From positions 5,104-69,103 of the forward strand of contig DAOTWA010000047.1 of assembly GCA_034435955.1 (NCBI GenBank): a stretch of DNA of 64,000 bases. Reading direction: 5' to 3'. Shown here piece by piece: positions 29,743 to 38,165 of this stretch (position 1 is its first letter; each line of letters opens with the position of its first letter). The notes beneath the pieces are model-generated. The model saw only the letters and a program-made list of their open reading frames with translations, did not search any database and was not told the origin of the DNA. The DNA is from DAOTWA01 sp034435955 (GTDB lineage Bacteria > Chloroflexota > Anaerolineae > Anaerolineales > Anaerolineaceae). A program made the translations under genes and the position numbers.

Positions 29743-30279
29743 TCAAGCCTGTTTGGCATGGCTGGCCTCTTGTCGGATGGGGGATTGAATCGTGGCCATG
29801 GCGATTAACGCGCTCAACACAGAGAGCGCTAAAGCCACCAGGAACGTCAGAGATTTCGGATATGCAAGACCCAGCAGCGAGTCCAGCGCGAGCGCACCCG
29901 GCCCGAACAGACCCAGGAAGGCAGCCTGGATTGCGAGCATCAGCGGGAATTCGATGCCGCCTTTAGAATTCCATAACCCGTTCTTCCAGTGAACCCGCGC
30001 GATGGCCATCAACATCGATCCGATGATCGCAGCGCCGGCGAGCGGGGTGAGAAATCCAAGGAACAACCCCACCCCTCCTAAAGTCTCAGCCAGAGCATTA
30101 ACCCACGCCCAAAATTGGGCCGGGCGAACGCCTAGCTTATCCATCATGCTTCGCGTGCCGCGCATACCCCCACCGCCAAACCAGCCAAATAACTTTTGCG
30201 TGCCGTGGCCGATAAAAAGCAGGCCCAAGAACACGCGCAGAACCGTGATACCATAATCCAATGCGGTCATACCTTTCAT
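29743..30279 (-). CDS. DoxX-family membrane protein
   Basis: A 178-residue protein with four hydrophobic helices. The DoxX pattern is clear: L-R-V-F-L-G-L-L-F-I-G-H-G-T-Q-K-L-F-G in the first helix, then A-E-T-L-G-G-V-G-L-F-L-G and the third-helix region with N-G-L-W-N-S-K-G-G-I-E-F-P. DoxX proteins range from thiosulfate:quinone oxidoreductase subunits to partners of redox enzymes; most bacterial copies have unknown function. AGGAGG sits only three bases before the ATG at 30279, so the ATG at 30270 (three codons later) is also possible. It is transcribed alone. Confidence 0.88.
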   Translation of the reverse strand: MKGMTALDYGITVLRVFLGLLFIGHGTQKLFGWFGGGGMRGTRSMMDKLGVRPAQFWAWVNALAETLGGVGLFLGFLTPLAGAAIIGSMLMAIARVHWKNGLWNSKGGIEFPLMLAIQAAFLGLFGPGALALDSLLGLAYPKSLTFLVALALSVLSALIAMATIQSPIRQEASHAKQA

Positions 30280-30703
30280 AAACCTCCTGTTTGATATTAC
30301 CGAAATAATTAATATCATCAATTTATGAGATATTCGTTAGAAAAATGTAAAAATATCCTTTTGTTCAGCCCGTTACCTCCGCCTGCCGCTTTCTGCTGCG
30401 CCTTCAAATTCTTGGGATAAGTACAGAACATGTGTGCCATAAACAGATTCGCTCATTCCCATTTCTCGGTCATGGTTTGCAGAGCCAGCTCATCCTTCAT
30501 CGTTTTACCCATTCGTTTGCCAGCCTCTCAGGCTGATTAGCCCGACGCACCATCCCTTTGATGAGATGGATCGTCATGTTCTTGATCCCCCAAATAGTAG
30601 ATAATCGGGGTAGAATTTGATAAATACTGACCTGTGAATTTCGCCTCTCAACCCTGCCTCGACTCTGTGAGTACAGCCTGCTGAATTGGGGAGGTGATCG
30701 AAT
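30280..30703. other. Intergenic region between divergent DoxX and response-regulator genes
   Basis: About 420 bases. The DoxX side is AT-rich, with a loose dyad GATATT...AATATC at about 30293-30316. The middle part (about 30380-30600) is GC-balanced with several short minus-strand reading stretches in different frames, possibly decayed coding sequence, but nothing I recognise. GGGGAGGTGAT just before 30704 is the ribosome site of the regulator. Confidence 0.4.
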
Positions 30704-31390
30704 TTGTCTGCTGCCAAAATCCTGGTCGTTGACGATGAGGAAAACATCGTTCATTTAGTGAGCGCCTATCTGCGGGCCGACGGCTACCAGGTGTTCACCG
30801 CATCGGATGGGCCATCAGGCCTGGAAATGGCGCGGAAAGTAAACCCTGACCTGATCGTCCTGGATATCATGCTCCCTGGCATGGATGGCCTGGAGGTGCT
30901 GGCTCAACTCCGCCGCGAGTCGGACGTCTATGTCATCCTACTCACCGCCCGCACCGAGGAGACGGATAAAATCGTAGGGTTATCCGTGGGCGCAGACGAC
31001 TATGTTACCAAACCGTTTAGCCCGCGTGAGCTGGCGGCGCGGGTTAAAGCCGCTCTGCGCCGTTTGAAAAGCGGTGCCGTCCCTCCAGATGCAGATCGGT
31101 TGAATTTCCGGTATGTACGCATCGATGCAGCCAGCCGAAAAGTTTGGGTGGAGGATCAGCCTGTGGAATTGACCGCCGTCGAGTTCGATCTGTTGATTGC
31201 TCTGGCTGAGAACCGTGGGCGTGTGCTCACGCGCGAACAACTCCTTGAGAAAGTCTGGGGCTATGACTACTACGGGGATACCCGGGTTGTGGATGTCCAC
31301 ATCGGCCACCTGCGCCAAAAGTTGGGCCGAGGTGAGCTGATCACCACCGTGCGCGGGGTCGGATACCGCTTTGAGGACGAATCGAGATGA
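30704..31390 (+). CDS. OmpR/PhoB-family response regulator
   Basis: A 228-residue regulator. The receiver domain (1-120) has the acidic pair D10-D11, the phosphorylation site Asp54 in I-V-L-D-I-M-L-P-G, the Thr of L-L-T-A-R and Lys of V-T-K-P-F. The C-terminal winged helix (about 130-226) has V-E-L-T-A-V-E-F-D-L-L and V-H-I-G-H-L-R-Q-K-L, ending T-V-R-G-V-G-Y-R-F. It starts with TTG, supported by GGAGGTGAT about seven bases upstream. Its stop overlaps the ATG of the kinase gene by four bases. Followed by a SHOCT gene and a CopB-like ATPase, it probably controls a metal or envelope stress response. Confidence 0.94.
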   Translation: MSAAKILVVDDEENIVHLVSAYLRADGYQVFTASDGPSGLEMARKVNPDLIVLDIMLPGMDGLEVLAQLRRESDVYVILLTARTEETDKIVGLSVGADDYVTKPFSPRELAARVKAALRRLKSGAVPPDADRLNFRYVRIDAASRKVWVEDQPVELTAVEFDLLIALAENRGRVLTREQLLEKVWGYDYYGDTRVVDVHIGHLRQKLGRGELITTVRGVGYRFEDESR

Positions 31391-32547
31391 AGCTTTTCGC
31401 TTACCTTCGCAGTCACCTGGTGTGGAAACTCTTTCTTTCGTATCTGGTCGTCCTGTTGGTGGGCGCCATTGTGCAGGTCACCGCCGCAGATATCGTCGCC
31501 CCACGCGCCTTCGAGGCTCATCTGGCCTCCATGGGTCAGACCTTGGGTGGGTTGATGGGCCCCGGTTCTCAAGCGGAGCAGGAGCTGTTTTCCGGTTTCT
31601 ATGGGGCCTTTACCGAAGCCTTACTCTTGGCCGCCCTGGCTGGCATCGGCGCAGCACTGCTGGCCAGCTTGTTTGTCAGTCGTCAGGTGGGTGCACCCAT
31701 CCGCGCAATGATGGCCGCCAGTCAGCGCATTGCGGAGGGTGAGTTTGGCGCGCGGGTGCCGTTGCCTGATGCGCCGCCAGACCAATTCGACGAGCTCAAT
31801 CAACTCGCTCTGACTTTCAACCGCTTCGCCTCTCGCCTGGAACAAACCGAGGAGCTCCGCCGCCAGTTGATCGGTGATGTCGCTCATGAGTTGCGCACCC
31901 CCCTCGCCACCATTAAAGGTTCAATGGAGGGGTTGATGGATGGAGTCCTTCCGGCCACCGTCGAGACGTTCGAGCATGTCTATCGCGAGGCGGACCGGAT
32001 GCAGCGCCTGGTCGCCGATTTGCAGGAGCTCAGCCGGGTCGAGGCTGGCGCATATAGCCTGAATCTCAGGCCCGTCTCGGTTGGTCATTTGGTCACTTCC
32101 GTCGCCTCGCGCTTGGGCCGCCAGTACGAGGAAAAGGGCGTCCAGTTGAATCTGGACGTGCCGGCCTCACTCCCTCGCGCCCAGGCCGATGCAGACCGGG
32201 TGGACCAGGTGTTGACCAATCTGATTGGCAATGCCCTGCAATATACACCTCAGGGCGGGCGTGTGACGGTTTCGGTTCGCCAGGAGGGCAAAGAGATTCG
32301 TGTAGCCGTAGCGGATAACGGCATCGGCATCGCCGCGGAGCACCTGCAAAACATCTTCACCCGCTTCTATCGGGTGGATAAATCGCGCTCTCGGGCAGGT
32401 GGCGGCACTGGCATCGGCCTGACCATCGCCAAACATCTGGTTGAAGCCCAACATGGGCGCATTTGGGCGGAGAGTCCTGGCCCGGGTCAAGGCAGCACAT
32501 TTACCTTCACCCTTCCGGTTGCAAGGAACGACGACCATGCCGGCTGA
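31387..32547 (+). CDS. Sensor histidine kinase, partner of the upstream regulator
   Basis: A 386-residue inner-membrane kinase. Two membrane helices (about 13-35 and 78-100) flank a short extracytoplasmic loop of about 40 residues. A HAMP linker follows (about 100-155), then the H-box D-V-A-H-E-L-R-T-P-L-A with the phospho-accepting His, and a catalytic domain with N-L-I-G-N-A-L-Q-Y-T (N box), D-N-G-I-G-I (G1) and G-G-T-G-I-G-L-T-I-A-K (G2). The loop is small, as in CusS/CopS-like or envelope-sensing kinases. Overlap with the regulator gene indicates a stable pair. Confidence 0.94.
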   Translation: MKLFAYLRSHLVWKLFLSYLVVLLVGAIVQVTAADIVAPRAFEAHLASMGQTLGGLMGPGSQAEQELFSGFYGAFTEALLLAALAGIGAALLASLFVSRQVGAPIRAMMAASQRIAEGEFGARVPLPDAPPDQFDELNQLALTFNRFASRLEQTEELRRQLIGDVAHELRTPLATIKGSMEGLMDGVLPATVETFEHVYREADRMQRLVADLQELSRVEAGAYSLNLRPVSVGHLVTSVASRLGRQYEEKGVQLNLDVPASLPRAQADADRVDQVLTNLIGNALQYTPQGGRVTVSVRQEGKEIRVAVADNGIGIAAEHLQNIFTRFYRVDKSRSRAGGGTGIGLTIAKHLVEAQHGRIWAESPGPGQGSTFTFTLPVARNDDHAG

Positions 32548-32697
32548 GGTACGCTTACGGAAAGCCCGTCGGTGATCTTCTAGCAAACTTTACAATAACT
32601 TTATAGAAGCTTTATTCGTGATGGTTAGCATGGAATAAGATGGTCAGGCTGCCAGCACCCATTGACCCTTCGCGGCCTCCATCTATAGGAGCAAGGG

Positions 32698-32976
32698 ATG
32701 TTAATGTGGTCGCTGATCCCTTTCTGGCTGAAGCTCATCCTCATGCACCTCTTTTGGGCTGTGGTCATCTTGGCGGCAGTCTGGGTGGTGCATGCTCTGT
32801 TCCGCACCGGACGGTCAGGGCGCTCGGAGTCTCCTCCTCCATCGCTTGATTCCCGGGCAACGCTGCTGTCTCGCTATGCGCGTGGGGAAATTACCTCGGA
32901 GCAGTACGAACAGGCCATGAAAGCTGCTGAAAAGCTTACCAGGTCAGGATCCGATTCAACCCCACCCTCGTCATAG
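32698..32976 (+). CDS. Small SHOCT-domain membrane protein
   Basis: A 92-residue protein with one long hydrophobic N-terminal segment (about residues 3-36), a Ser/Pro/Arg linker and a C-terminal SHOCT motif (L-L-S-R-Y-A-R-G-E-I-T-S-E-Q-Y). SHOCT segments are short oligomerisation or localisation modules at protein ends. GGAGCAAGGG precedes the ATG. Standing between a two-component system and a CopB ATPase, it is probably part of the same regulon, as small SHOCT proteins often are near copper ATPases. No function is known. Confidence 0.8.
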   Translation: MLMWSLIPFWLKLILMHLFWAVVILAAVWVVHALFRTGRSGRSESPPPSLDSRATLLSRYARGEITSEQYEQAMKAAEKLTRSGSDSTPPSS

Positions 32977-33053
32977 CCGTCTGTGGGGCTTTGCAGCCTC
33001 AAGGCCGTATGGATGTTTAGAAGCCTGATCTGTTTTCAATAGAGGTGGTAAAT

Positions 33054-35288
33054 ATGGAGCATAAACATTCCCACCCTCGACAGGATCCTGATAGCGAGGC
33101 TTCGGCGACCGGTCATACAGGCGAACCTTCTCCCCTGGCTACACTGCGTTCTAGCGATGAGCATGCCGGCCACAAAAAGCCCGGGACTCCGATGGTACAC
33201 GACAGGAAGGGCGTCCAAGGAGTCCATGCGCAGCACGCTAGCCATGAGGGACATCGAGCGCCAGGTAGGGGCGCCGAGGCCGTCCATGCTCACCCCGATC
33301 ATACCGGCCACGAGCAGATATTTCGGCGCAGATTCTGGATTTCTCTGATCCTCTCGATACCCGTCCTGGTCTACAGCCCAGCCATTCAGGGCTGGCTCGG
33401 GTTTACGATGCCAGCGTTTCCGGGCAACGATTGGATCGGACCAGTTTTCGCCGTTACGATCTTCGGTTATGGCGGTCTGCCTTTTCTTCGCATGGCTATC
33501 CCTGAGCTGCAGAACCGCCAACCGGGGATGATGATGCTGATTTCGCTGGCAATCAGTGTAGCTTTTATCTACAGCCTGCTGGCTACATTCTCCGGTACGG
33601 GGATGGGCTTTTATTGGGAACTCGTTACATTGATCGACATCATGCTGTTGGGACATTGGATCGAGATGCGCAGCGTGCGGCAGGCTTCTGGGGCGCTCGA
33701 CCAGCTTGCCAGGCTCATGCCGGATACCGCCGAGAGAATCATTTCCGGGGAGGACACGGAGGTCATACCAGTGACGAAATTGAATATAGGGGACCGTGTC
33801 CTCGTGCGACCGGGCGCCGGCATCCCGGCGGATGGGGTGGTGGATGAAGGCCGTTCCGAGGTGAACGAAGCCATGATTACTGGTGAATCTCGTCCGATTC
33901 CCAAGGAACCTGGCGACCGCGTGATTGCCGGTACGATCAACGGGGAAGGCAGCCTGCGCGTGAGGGTCACGGCGGTAGGCGAAGGCACTGCTTTGGCTGG
34001 TATCATGCGCCTAGTTCTGCAGGCTCAGCTGAGCAAATCGCACACCCAATTACTGGCCGATCGTGCCGCCGGATGGCTGTTCTACGTAGCGCTGGGTTTG
34101 GCACTGATCACCGCCGCCGCCTGGACGCTATCGGTTGGGTTCAATCAGATTGTCATCGAGCGGGTGGCCACCGTGCTGGTCATTGCCTGCCCACACGCTC
34201 TTGGTCTGGCCGTGCCGCTGGTGGTAGCTATCACCACCGCCATCGGGGCCGGAAACGGTGTGCTGGTGCGGGACCGTGCCCAGCTCGAGTTGGCCCGCGA
34301 GATCGATACTGTTATTTTCGATAAAACCGGGACTTTGACGCGCGGTGAGTTTGGCGTGAATTCGATTGCGGTCGATTTGGGCTGGGATGCGGATCGGGCT
34401 CTAGCCATTGCCGCTTCTATCGAGGGCGATTCCGAACATTCAATCGCCCAGGGCATACGCCGATCGGCGCATGAGAAAGGTCTCCAACTGCTGCCCGTGA
34501 GCAGCTTCGAGGCCATCAAGGGGCGCGGCGTGCGTGCCTCTTTGGATGGCGCGACATTTTATGGCGGCGGTCCGCGCTTGTTGGAGATGCTGGATGCCAA
34601 ACTGCCTGAGCTGCTCGCGGATTTCACCCGTAGAGCAGAGGCGCAGGGTGCGGGTCTCGTCTATCTAATCAGCGACGGTCGGGTGGTGGCTGGCTTTTCT
34701 CTCGCGGATCTGCTCCGCCCTGAGAGCAAACCAGCTGTCGCAAGATTGCACGATCTCGGGCTGGAAGTCGTTTTACTGACCGGCGACAGCCAGGCGGTGG
34801 CCGAAGCCGTGGCCGCTGAACTCGGAATTGATCAGGTTTTTGCCGAAGTGCTGCCAGAGGATAAGGAAAAACAGGTGGCCGGGTTACAGAAGCATGGTAA
34901 ACGTGTGGCCATGGTCGGAGACGGCATCAACGATGCCCCGGCCCTTGCGCGCGCCGATGTGGGTATCGCTATTGGCAGCGGAACGGACGTCGCGATCGAA
35001 TCGGCAGGTATTATCCTGGTCAAGAGCAACCCGATGGACGTGGTCAAGGTGATCGAACTGTCCCGTGCCAGCTATCGCAAGATGGTTCAGAATCTGGTCT
35101 GGGCGGCCGGCTATAATGTGATCGCTTTACCCCTGGCTGCTGGCGTTTTGTCCTGGGCGGGGGTGATTCTTTCCCCGGCCGCTGGTGCCCTGCTCATGTC
35201 GCTTAGCACTGTGATCGTGGCCATCAATGCCCAACTGCTGCGCGGTGTTAAATTAGGAACAGCAGCCATCCAGTCGCAACCGTCATAA
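33054..35288 (+). CDS. copB: CopB-type P1B heavy-metal ATPase with His-rich N-terminus
   Basis: A 744-residue copper/silver exporting ATPase. The first 90 residues contain 15 His and no CxxC metal-binding domain, typical of CopB. The transmembrane metal site is C-P-H, in V-I-A-C-P-H-A-L-G, which marks the P1B-3 group. The actuator loop has T-G-E-S, the phosphorylation site is D-K-T-G-T-L-T, and the hinge is V-G-D-G-I-N-D-A-P-A-L. About eight membrane helices are visible. The ATG at 33054 follows GAGGTGG. It overlaps the convergent mannosidase gene by six bases at its 3' end. The neighbouring kinase/regulator pair is its likely controller. Confidence 0.93.
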   Translation: MEHKHSHPRQDPDSEASATGHTGEPSPLATLRSSDEHAGHKKPGTPMVHDRKGVQGVHAQHASHEGHRAPGRGAEAVHAHPDHTGHEQIFRRRFWISLILSIPVLVYSPAIQGWLGFTMPAFPGNDWIGPVFAVTIFGYGGLPFLRMAIPELQNRQPGMMMLISLAISVAFIYSLLATFSGTGMGFYWELVTLIDIMLLGHWIEMRSVRQASGALDQLARLMPDTAERIISGEDTEVIPVTKLNIGDRVLVRPGAGIPADGVVDEGRSEVNEAMITGESRPIPKEPGDRVIAGTINGEGSLRVRVTAVGEGTALAGIMRLVLQAQLSKSHTQLLADRAAGWLFYVALGLALITAAAWTLSVGFNQIVIERVATVLVIACPHALGLAVPLVVAITTAIGAGNGVLVRDRAQLELAREIDTVIFDKTGTLTRGEFGVNSIAVDLGWDADRALAIAASIEGDSEHSIAQGIRRSAHEKGLQLLPVSSFEAIKGRGVRASLDGATFYGGGPRLLEMLDAKLPELLADFTRRAEAQGAGLVYLISDGRVVAGFSLADLLRPESKPAVARLHDLGLEVVLLTGDSQAVAEAVAAELGIDQVFAEVLPEDKEKQVAGLQKHGKRVAMVGDGINDAPALARADVGIAIGSGTDVAIESAGIILVKSNPMDVVKVIELSRASYRKMVQNLVWAAGYNVIALPLAAGVLSWAGVILSPAAGALLMSLSTVIVAINAQLLRGVKLGTAAIQSQPS

Positions 35289-38165
35289 CAGTCGCAGCGT
35301 GATGATTTCATGGCCGCGCACGGCAAGCAGGATGGTTCCATCTCGTTCGCGCCCCAGCGGCCGGATGGGTGTTTCGTCCAGGCGAGCCAGGAAGACTTTC
35401 CGGAATTTCGACCATGGCTTGATGTGCACCGTGATGGGATCGGGCAGTGGATTGTACCCGCGCACCACGTAGCCCTTCCCGTCTTCGGCGAATTTGACCG
35501 CTGTAAGGAGGAAGTCCTGCGGATCAACCCGCAGGAATGTGCCCTCTGGCGCCAATGATCCTGCATGGATTCCGGTCAGGGCCGCCCGCAGCGGTAGGTC
35601 GAAGGTGTAGGCCAATCCCCAAGCCTGGCGGAAATCACCCTGGTGGGGAATAATCGCGTAATCGAACTCCCATCGCCCCAGCATCTGTGCCGCAGGTGTC
35701 TCGTAAGGAGGTCCGGCCAGGCCTTTGCGGTTGTCCAGGTCATTGCGCGCCAGCCAACCGATACAGCGCAGCAGCGTAAGGGCGATCTCAGCCTGGCCGC
35801 CTTCTCCACGCATCACCTCGACCTCTGGCAGTCCGCGTGCGGCGAGCATGATACCCTGCTCACCGTCATTCACATCGGTGAACAGACGCTGGGGCTTCTC
35901 CGGTCGCGGGTATTCGGCCCATTCCTCGTCATACTCCGGCAGGCCCAAAGGACGGCGGACCACCTCGAAATTTCCGCCATAGTCGGCGGCATCTACTGTA
36001 AAGGGTGTGGGGAAATGTGCGCGCAGCCGGTGATCGCGAGCATGGTTCTCAACCACAACATGGAAATCGAGGCGCGGCACGCCTTGGATAAGGGTGGCGC
36101 GCATCTCCACGTTGATGTCGGTTGCCTCTTCGCTCCGCCCGCTGCGATCATCGCTCAGGCCGGTCGGCACATGCAGCCTCAACGTCGCGTTCAAGCTCTG
36201 ACTGGTCGCTCCATGCTCGGCAACCACTGAGCGGACATCTGGAGTGACGAAATAGTCGTTAGCCGGTGGACAGTAATTATACAGGTCGCCGCGGTCGCCG
36301 CCATCTACCAACCGGTTCAGACCTTTGAAGGTAAGGTCCGTTCGTTTATCGTGCAGTTCGAATGTGCCCGCTTCGGGTTCCATTCGTACCACGAAGTACT
36401 CATTTTCGATGTGGTCATTCTGATAACTCACCCGTTGCCTGGACGATGAGGTTTCACAGCGGCGAATCCAAACCGTCTGGTTTCCAAATGCGGGCACCTC
36501 CCTGGCCACCCATCTCAGCTTGCTCAAGGGTATCTCGCGCGCGCGTACCGTAAAGTTGTTGATGCTGTTATCTGCTAGATATTCCTGAACCTTCCGCATG
36601 CCTCGCTCGAGAGCCTTAAAATCCACCGGCAAGTATTGGTCCATGATCATGTCGATCAGCAATGCATCGCTGGAACGGTGGAATCCTACGTCTACCAGAT
36701 TCAGGCCCATCAGCCTGCCTTCCTGGATCATGCCAAGTGATGAAGACAGACCATCGCGGTCCAGGGTAATGCTGGCCAGCTCAGCCCCGCTGAGTTGGTC
36801 AAGCTCGTAGGGTATGGGTTGGCCAACGGCGTCCACCAGTTCGAAACAGTCCGCACCGGCCGGGATGCGCAACTCAGCCTGAACCTCACCCGTCTGGGGA
36901 AATGGGGCCGAATTGTAAACCACCAGCGCAGAGAGCGTTTCATCGGATCGCCCTGCGGAGGTATTCACTTCCTCAGCCAGAACCTCCAGACTCTGGCGGG
37001 TCAGCTCCTCGCCGATCTGCTCGACCTGGTCGAAGCGCGATTTCATCTCTTCATGTACTTGATCGATGCCGCTGCCATAGATTGAATCATGAAAGTGGCA
37101 TTCCATCAGCAGGTCCCATGCCAGTTGCAGCACCGGCGCAGGGTTTTTCAGGCGAAAGGCCACGTTTTCGGATGAAGGTTTCTCTGCAAAGCGGTCGGCC
37201 CAAACACAAAACGGCTCAGCCCAACGCTCCAATAGATTCTCGCATGCCTGGTTGCGCTGCTTAATCCATATTCGTGTTGATAACACACCGGGCAGCAAGG
37301 CGTGGCGCCGACAACCGCGCAGCTCGCCGCGTATTACCGGGATATTTAATGCACGCGCCTCGATCTCGCTGCGTACGGCGTCGAGATATTCCGGTAAAGT
37401 GGAGTGGATCAGTCTGTCTCCCTCCAGGCGCTCATTGGCGTAGGCAACCGCGATGGGTGTTCCCGCGAAGGGCGGCAAATGATCGTTGCCCTGCATAAGC
37501 AGCAAATGCGAGGCGGCCGCGTGTGGTCTCAGCTCGTCCGCCACGCGCTGCACCTCAGAAAGGAAAACCTCCGGCTGGGAAACAGGCAGCGAGGCAGCGT
37601 TGGCGTAGCCATCGTGCAGGAAAGCCAGCAGAACGCGCGAGCCATCCGGCGCTTCCCACCATAGCTCGCACGGCTCATCTTCCAAGCCGCGCATCAGCAC
37701 GGCGCTCTGGATGCCGAAGCCGTTCAGGATTTGCGGCATCTGGCCGATGTGGCCGAACGGATCGGGGGAGTATCCGACCGGCATCGGCTTGCCATAAAGT
37801 TTCGCCTCGCGTCGCCCCGCCAGCAGGTTGCGCACGATGCTCTCGCTGCTGATCAGGAACTCATCCGGCATAATCCGCCAGGGTCCGGTAAACAAACGTC
37901 CCAGGCGGATGGCGTGGGCCAGTTTTTCGAGTTTTTCCGGGCGGATAGCCAAATAGTCACCCAATAGAATAGTTTGGCCATCCAATAGAAAAGCGCGATA
38001 ATCGGGATCGGCTTCGAATATCTCAAGGAGCTGGTCCAGCACATGCACCAGCCTCAAGCGGAACTGCTGGAAGGTCTGGTACCATTCCCGATCCCAATGG
38101 GTGTGAGAAACGAGGTGCAGGGTGGACAGAGGATACCTCCACAGGGCAGGTTTAGATGGTGACAC
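35283..38165 (-). CDS. Alpha-mannosidase, glycoside hydrolase family 38
   Basis: About 960 residues, full length for bacterial GH38. The N-terminus begins the catalytic domain with V-S-H-T-H-W-D-R-E-W-Y, whose His and Asp bind the catalytic zinc. Y-S-P-D-P-F-G-H-I-G-Q (about 130-140) holds the expected nucleophile Asp. The helical linker and beta-sandwich C-terminal domains are present. There is no signal peptide, so it should be cytoplasmic and act on imported mannosides or recycle cell-made glycans. The GTG start overlaps the 3' end of the flippase-like gene by 14 bases, pointing to cotranscription with it and with the GH1 gene. The 3' end overlaps the convergent copB stop (TCATAA, 35283-35288). 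Confidence 0.92.
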   Translation of the reverse strand: MSPSKPALWRYPLSTLHLVSHTHWDREWYQTFQQFRLRLVHVLDQLLEIFEADPDYRAFLLDGQTILLGDYLAIRPEKLEKLAHAIRLGRLFTGPWRIMPDEFLISSESIVRNLLAGRREAKLYGKPMPVGYSPDPFGHIGQMPQILNGFGIQSAVLMRGLEDEPCELWWEAPDGSRVLLAFLHDGYANAASLPVSQPEVFLSEVQRVADELRPHAAASHLLLMQGNDHLPPFAGTPIAVAYANERLEGDRLIHSTLPEYLDAVRSEIEARALNIPVIRGELRGCRRHALLPGVLSTRIWIKQRNQACENLLERWAEPFCVWADRFAEKPSSENVAFRLKNPAPVLQLAWDLLMECHFHDSIYGSGIDQVHEEMKSRFDQVEQIGEELTRQSLEVLAEEVNTSAGRSDETLSALVVYNSAPFPQTGEVQAELRIPAGADCFELVDAVGQPIPYELDQLSGAELASITLDRDGLSSSLGMIQEGRLMGLNLVDVGFHRSSDALLIDMIMDQYLPVDFKALERGMRKVQEYLADNSINNFTVRAREIPLSKLRWVAREVPAFGNQTVWIRRCETSSSRQRVSYQNDHIENEYFVVRMEPEAGTFELHDKRTDLTFKGLNRLVDGGDRGDLYNYCPPANDYFVTPDVRSVVAEHGATSQSLNATLRLHVPTGLSDDRSGRSEEATDINVEMRATLIQGVPRLDFHVVVENHARDHRLRAHFPTPFTVDAADYGGNFEVVRRPLGLPEYDEEWAEYPRPEKPQRLFTDVNDGEQGIMLAARGLPEVEVMRGEGGQAEIALTLLRCIGWLARNDLDNRKGLAGPPYETPAAQMLGRWEFDYAIIPHQGDFRQAWGLAYTFDLPLRAALTGIHAGSLAPEGTFLRVDPQDFLLTAVKFAEDGKGYVVRGYNPLPDPITVHIKPWSKFRKVFLARLDETPIRPLGRERDGTILLAVRGHEIITLRLL

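Noticed and set aside
30497..30754. Minus-strand ORF of 85 codons overlapping the response regulator start
   Set aside because: It overlaps the ribosome site and first codons of a clear response regulator gene and has no recognisable motif.
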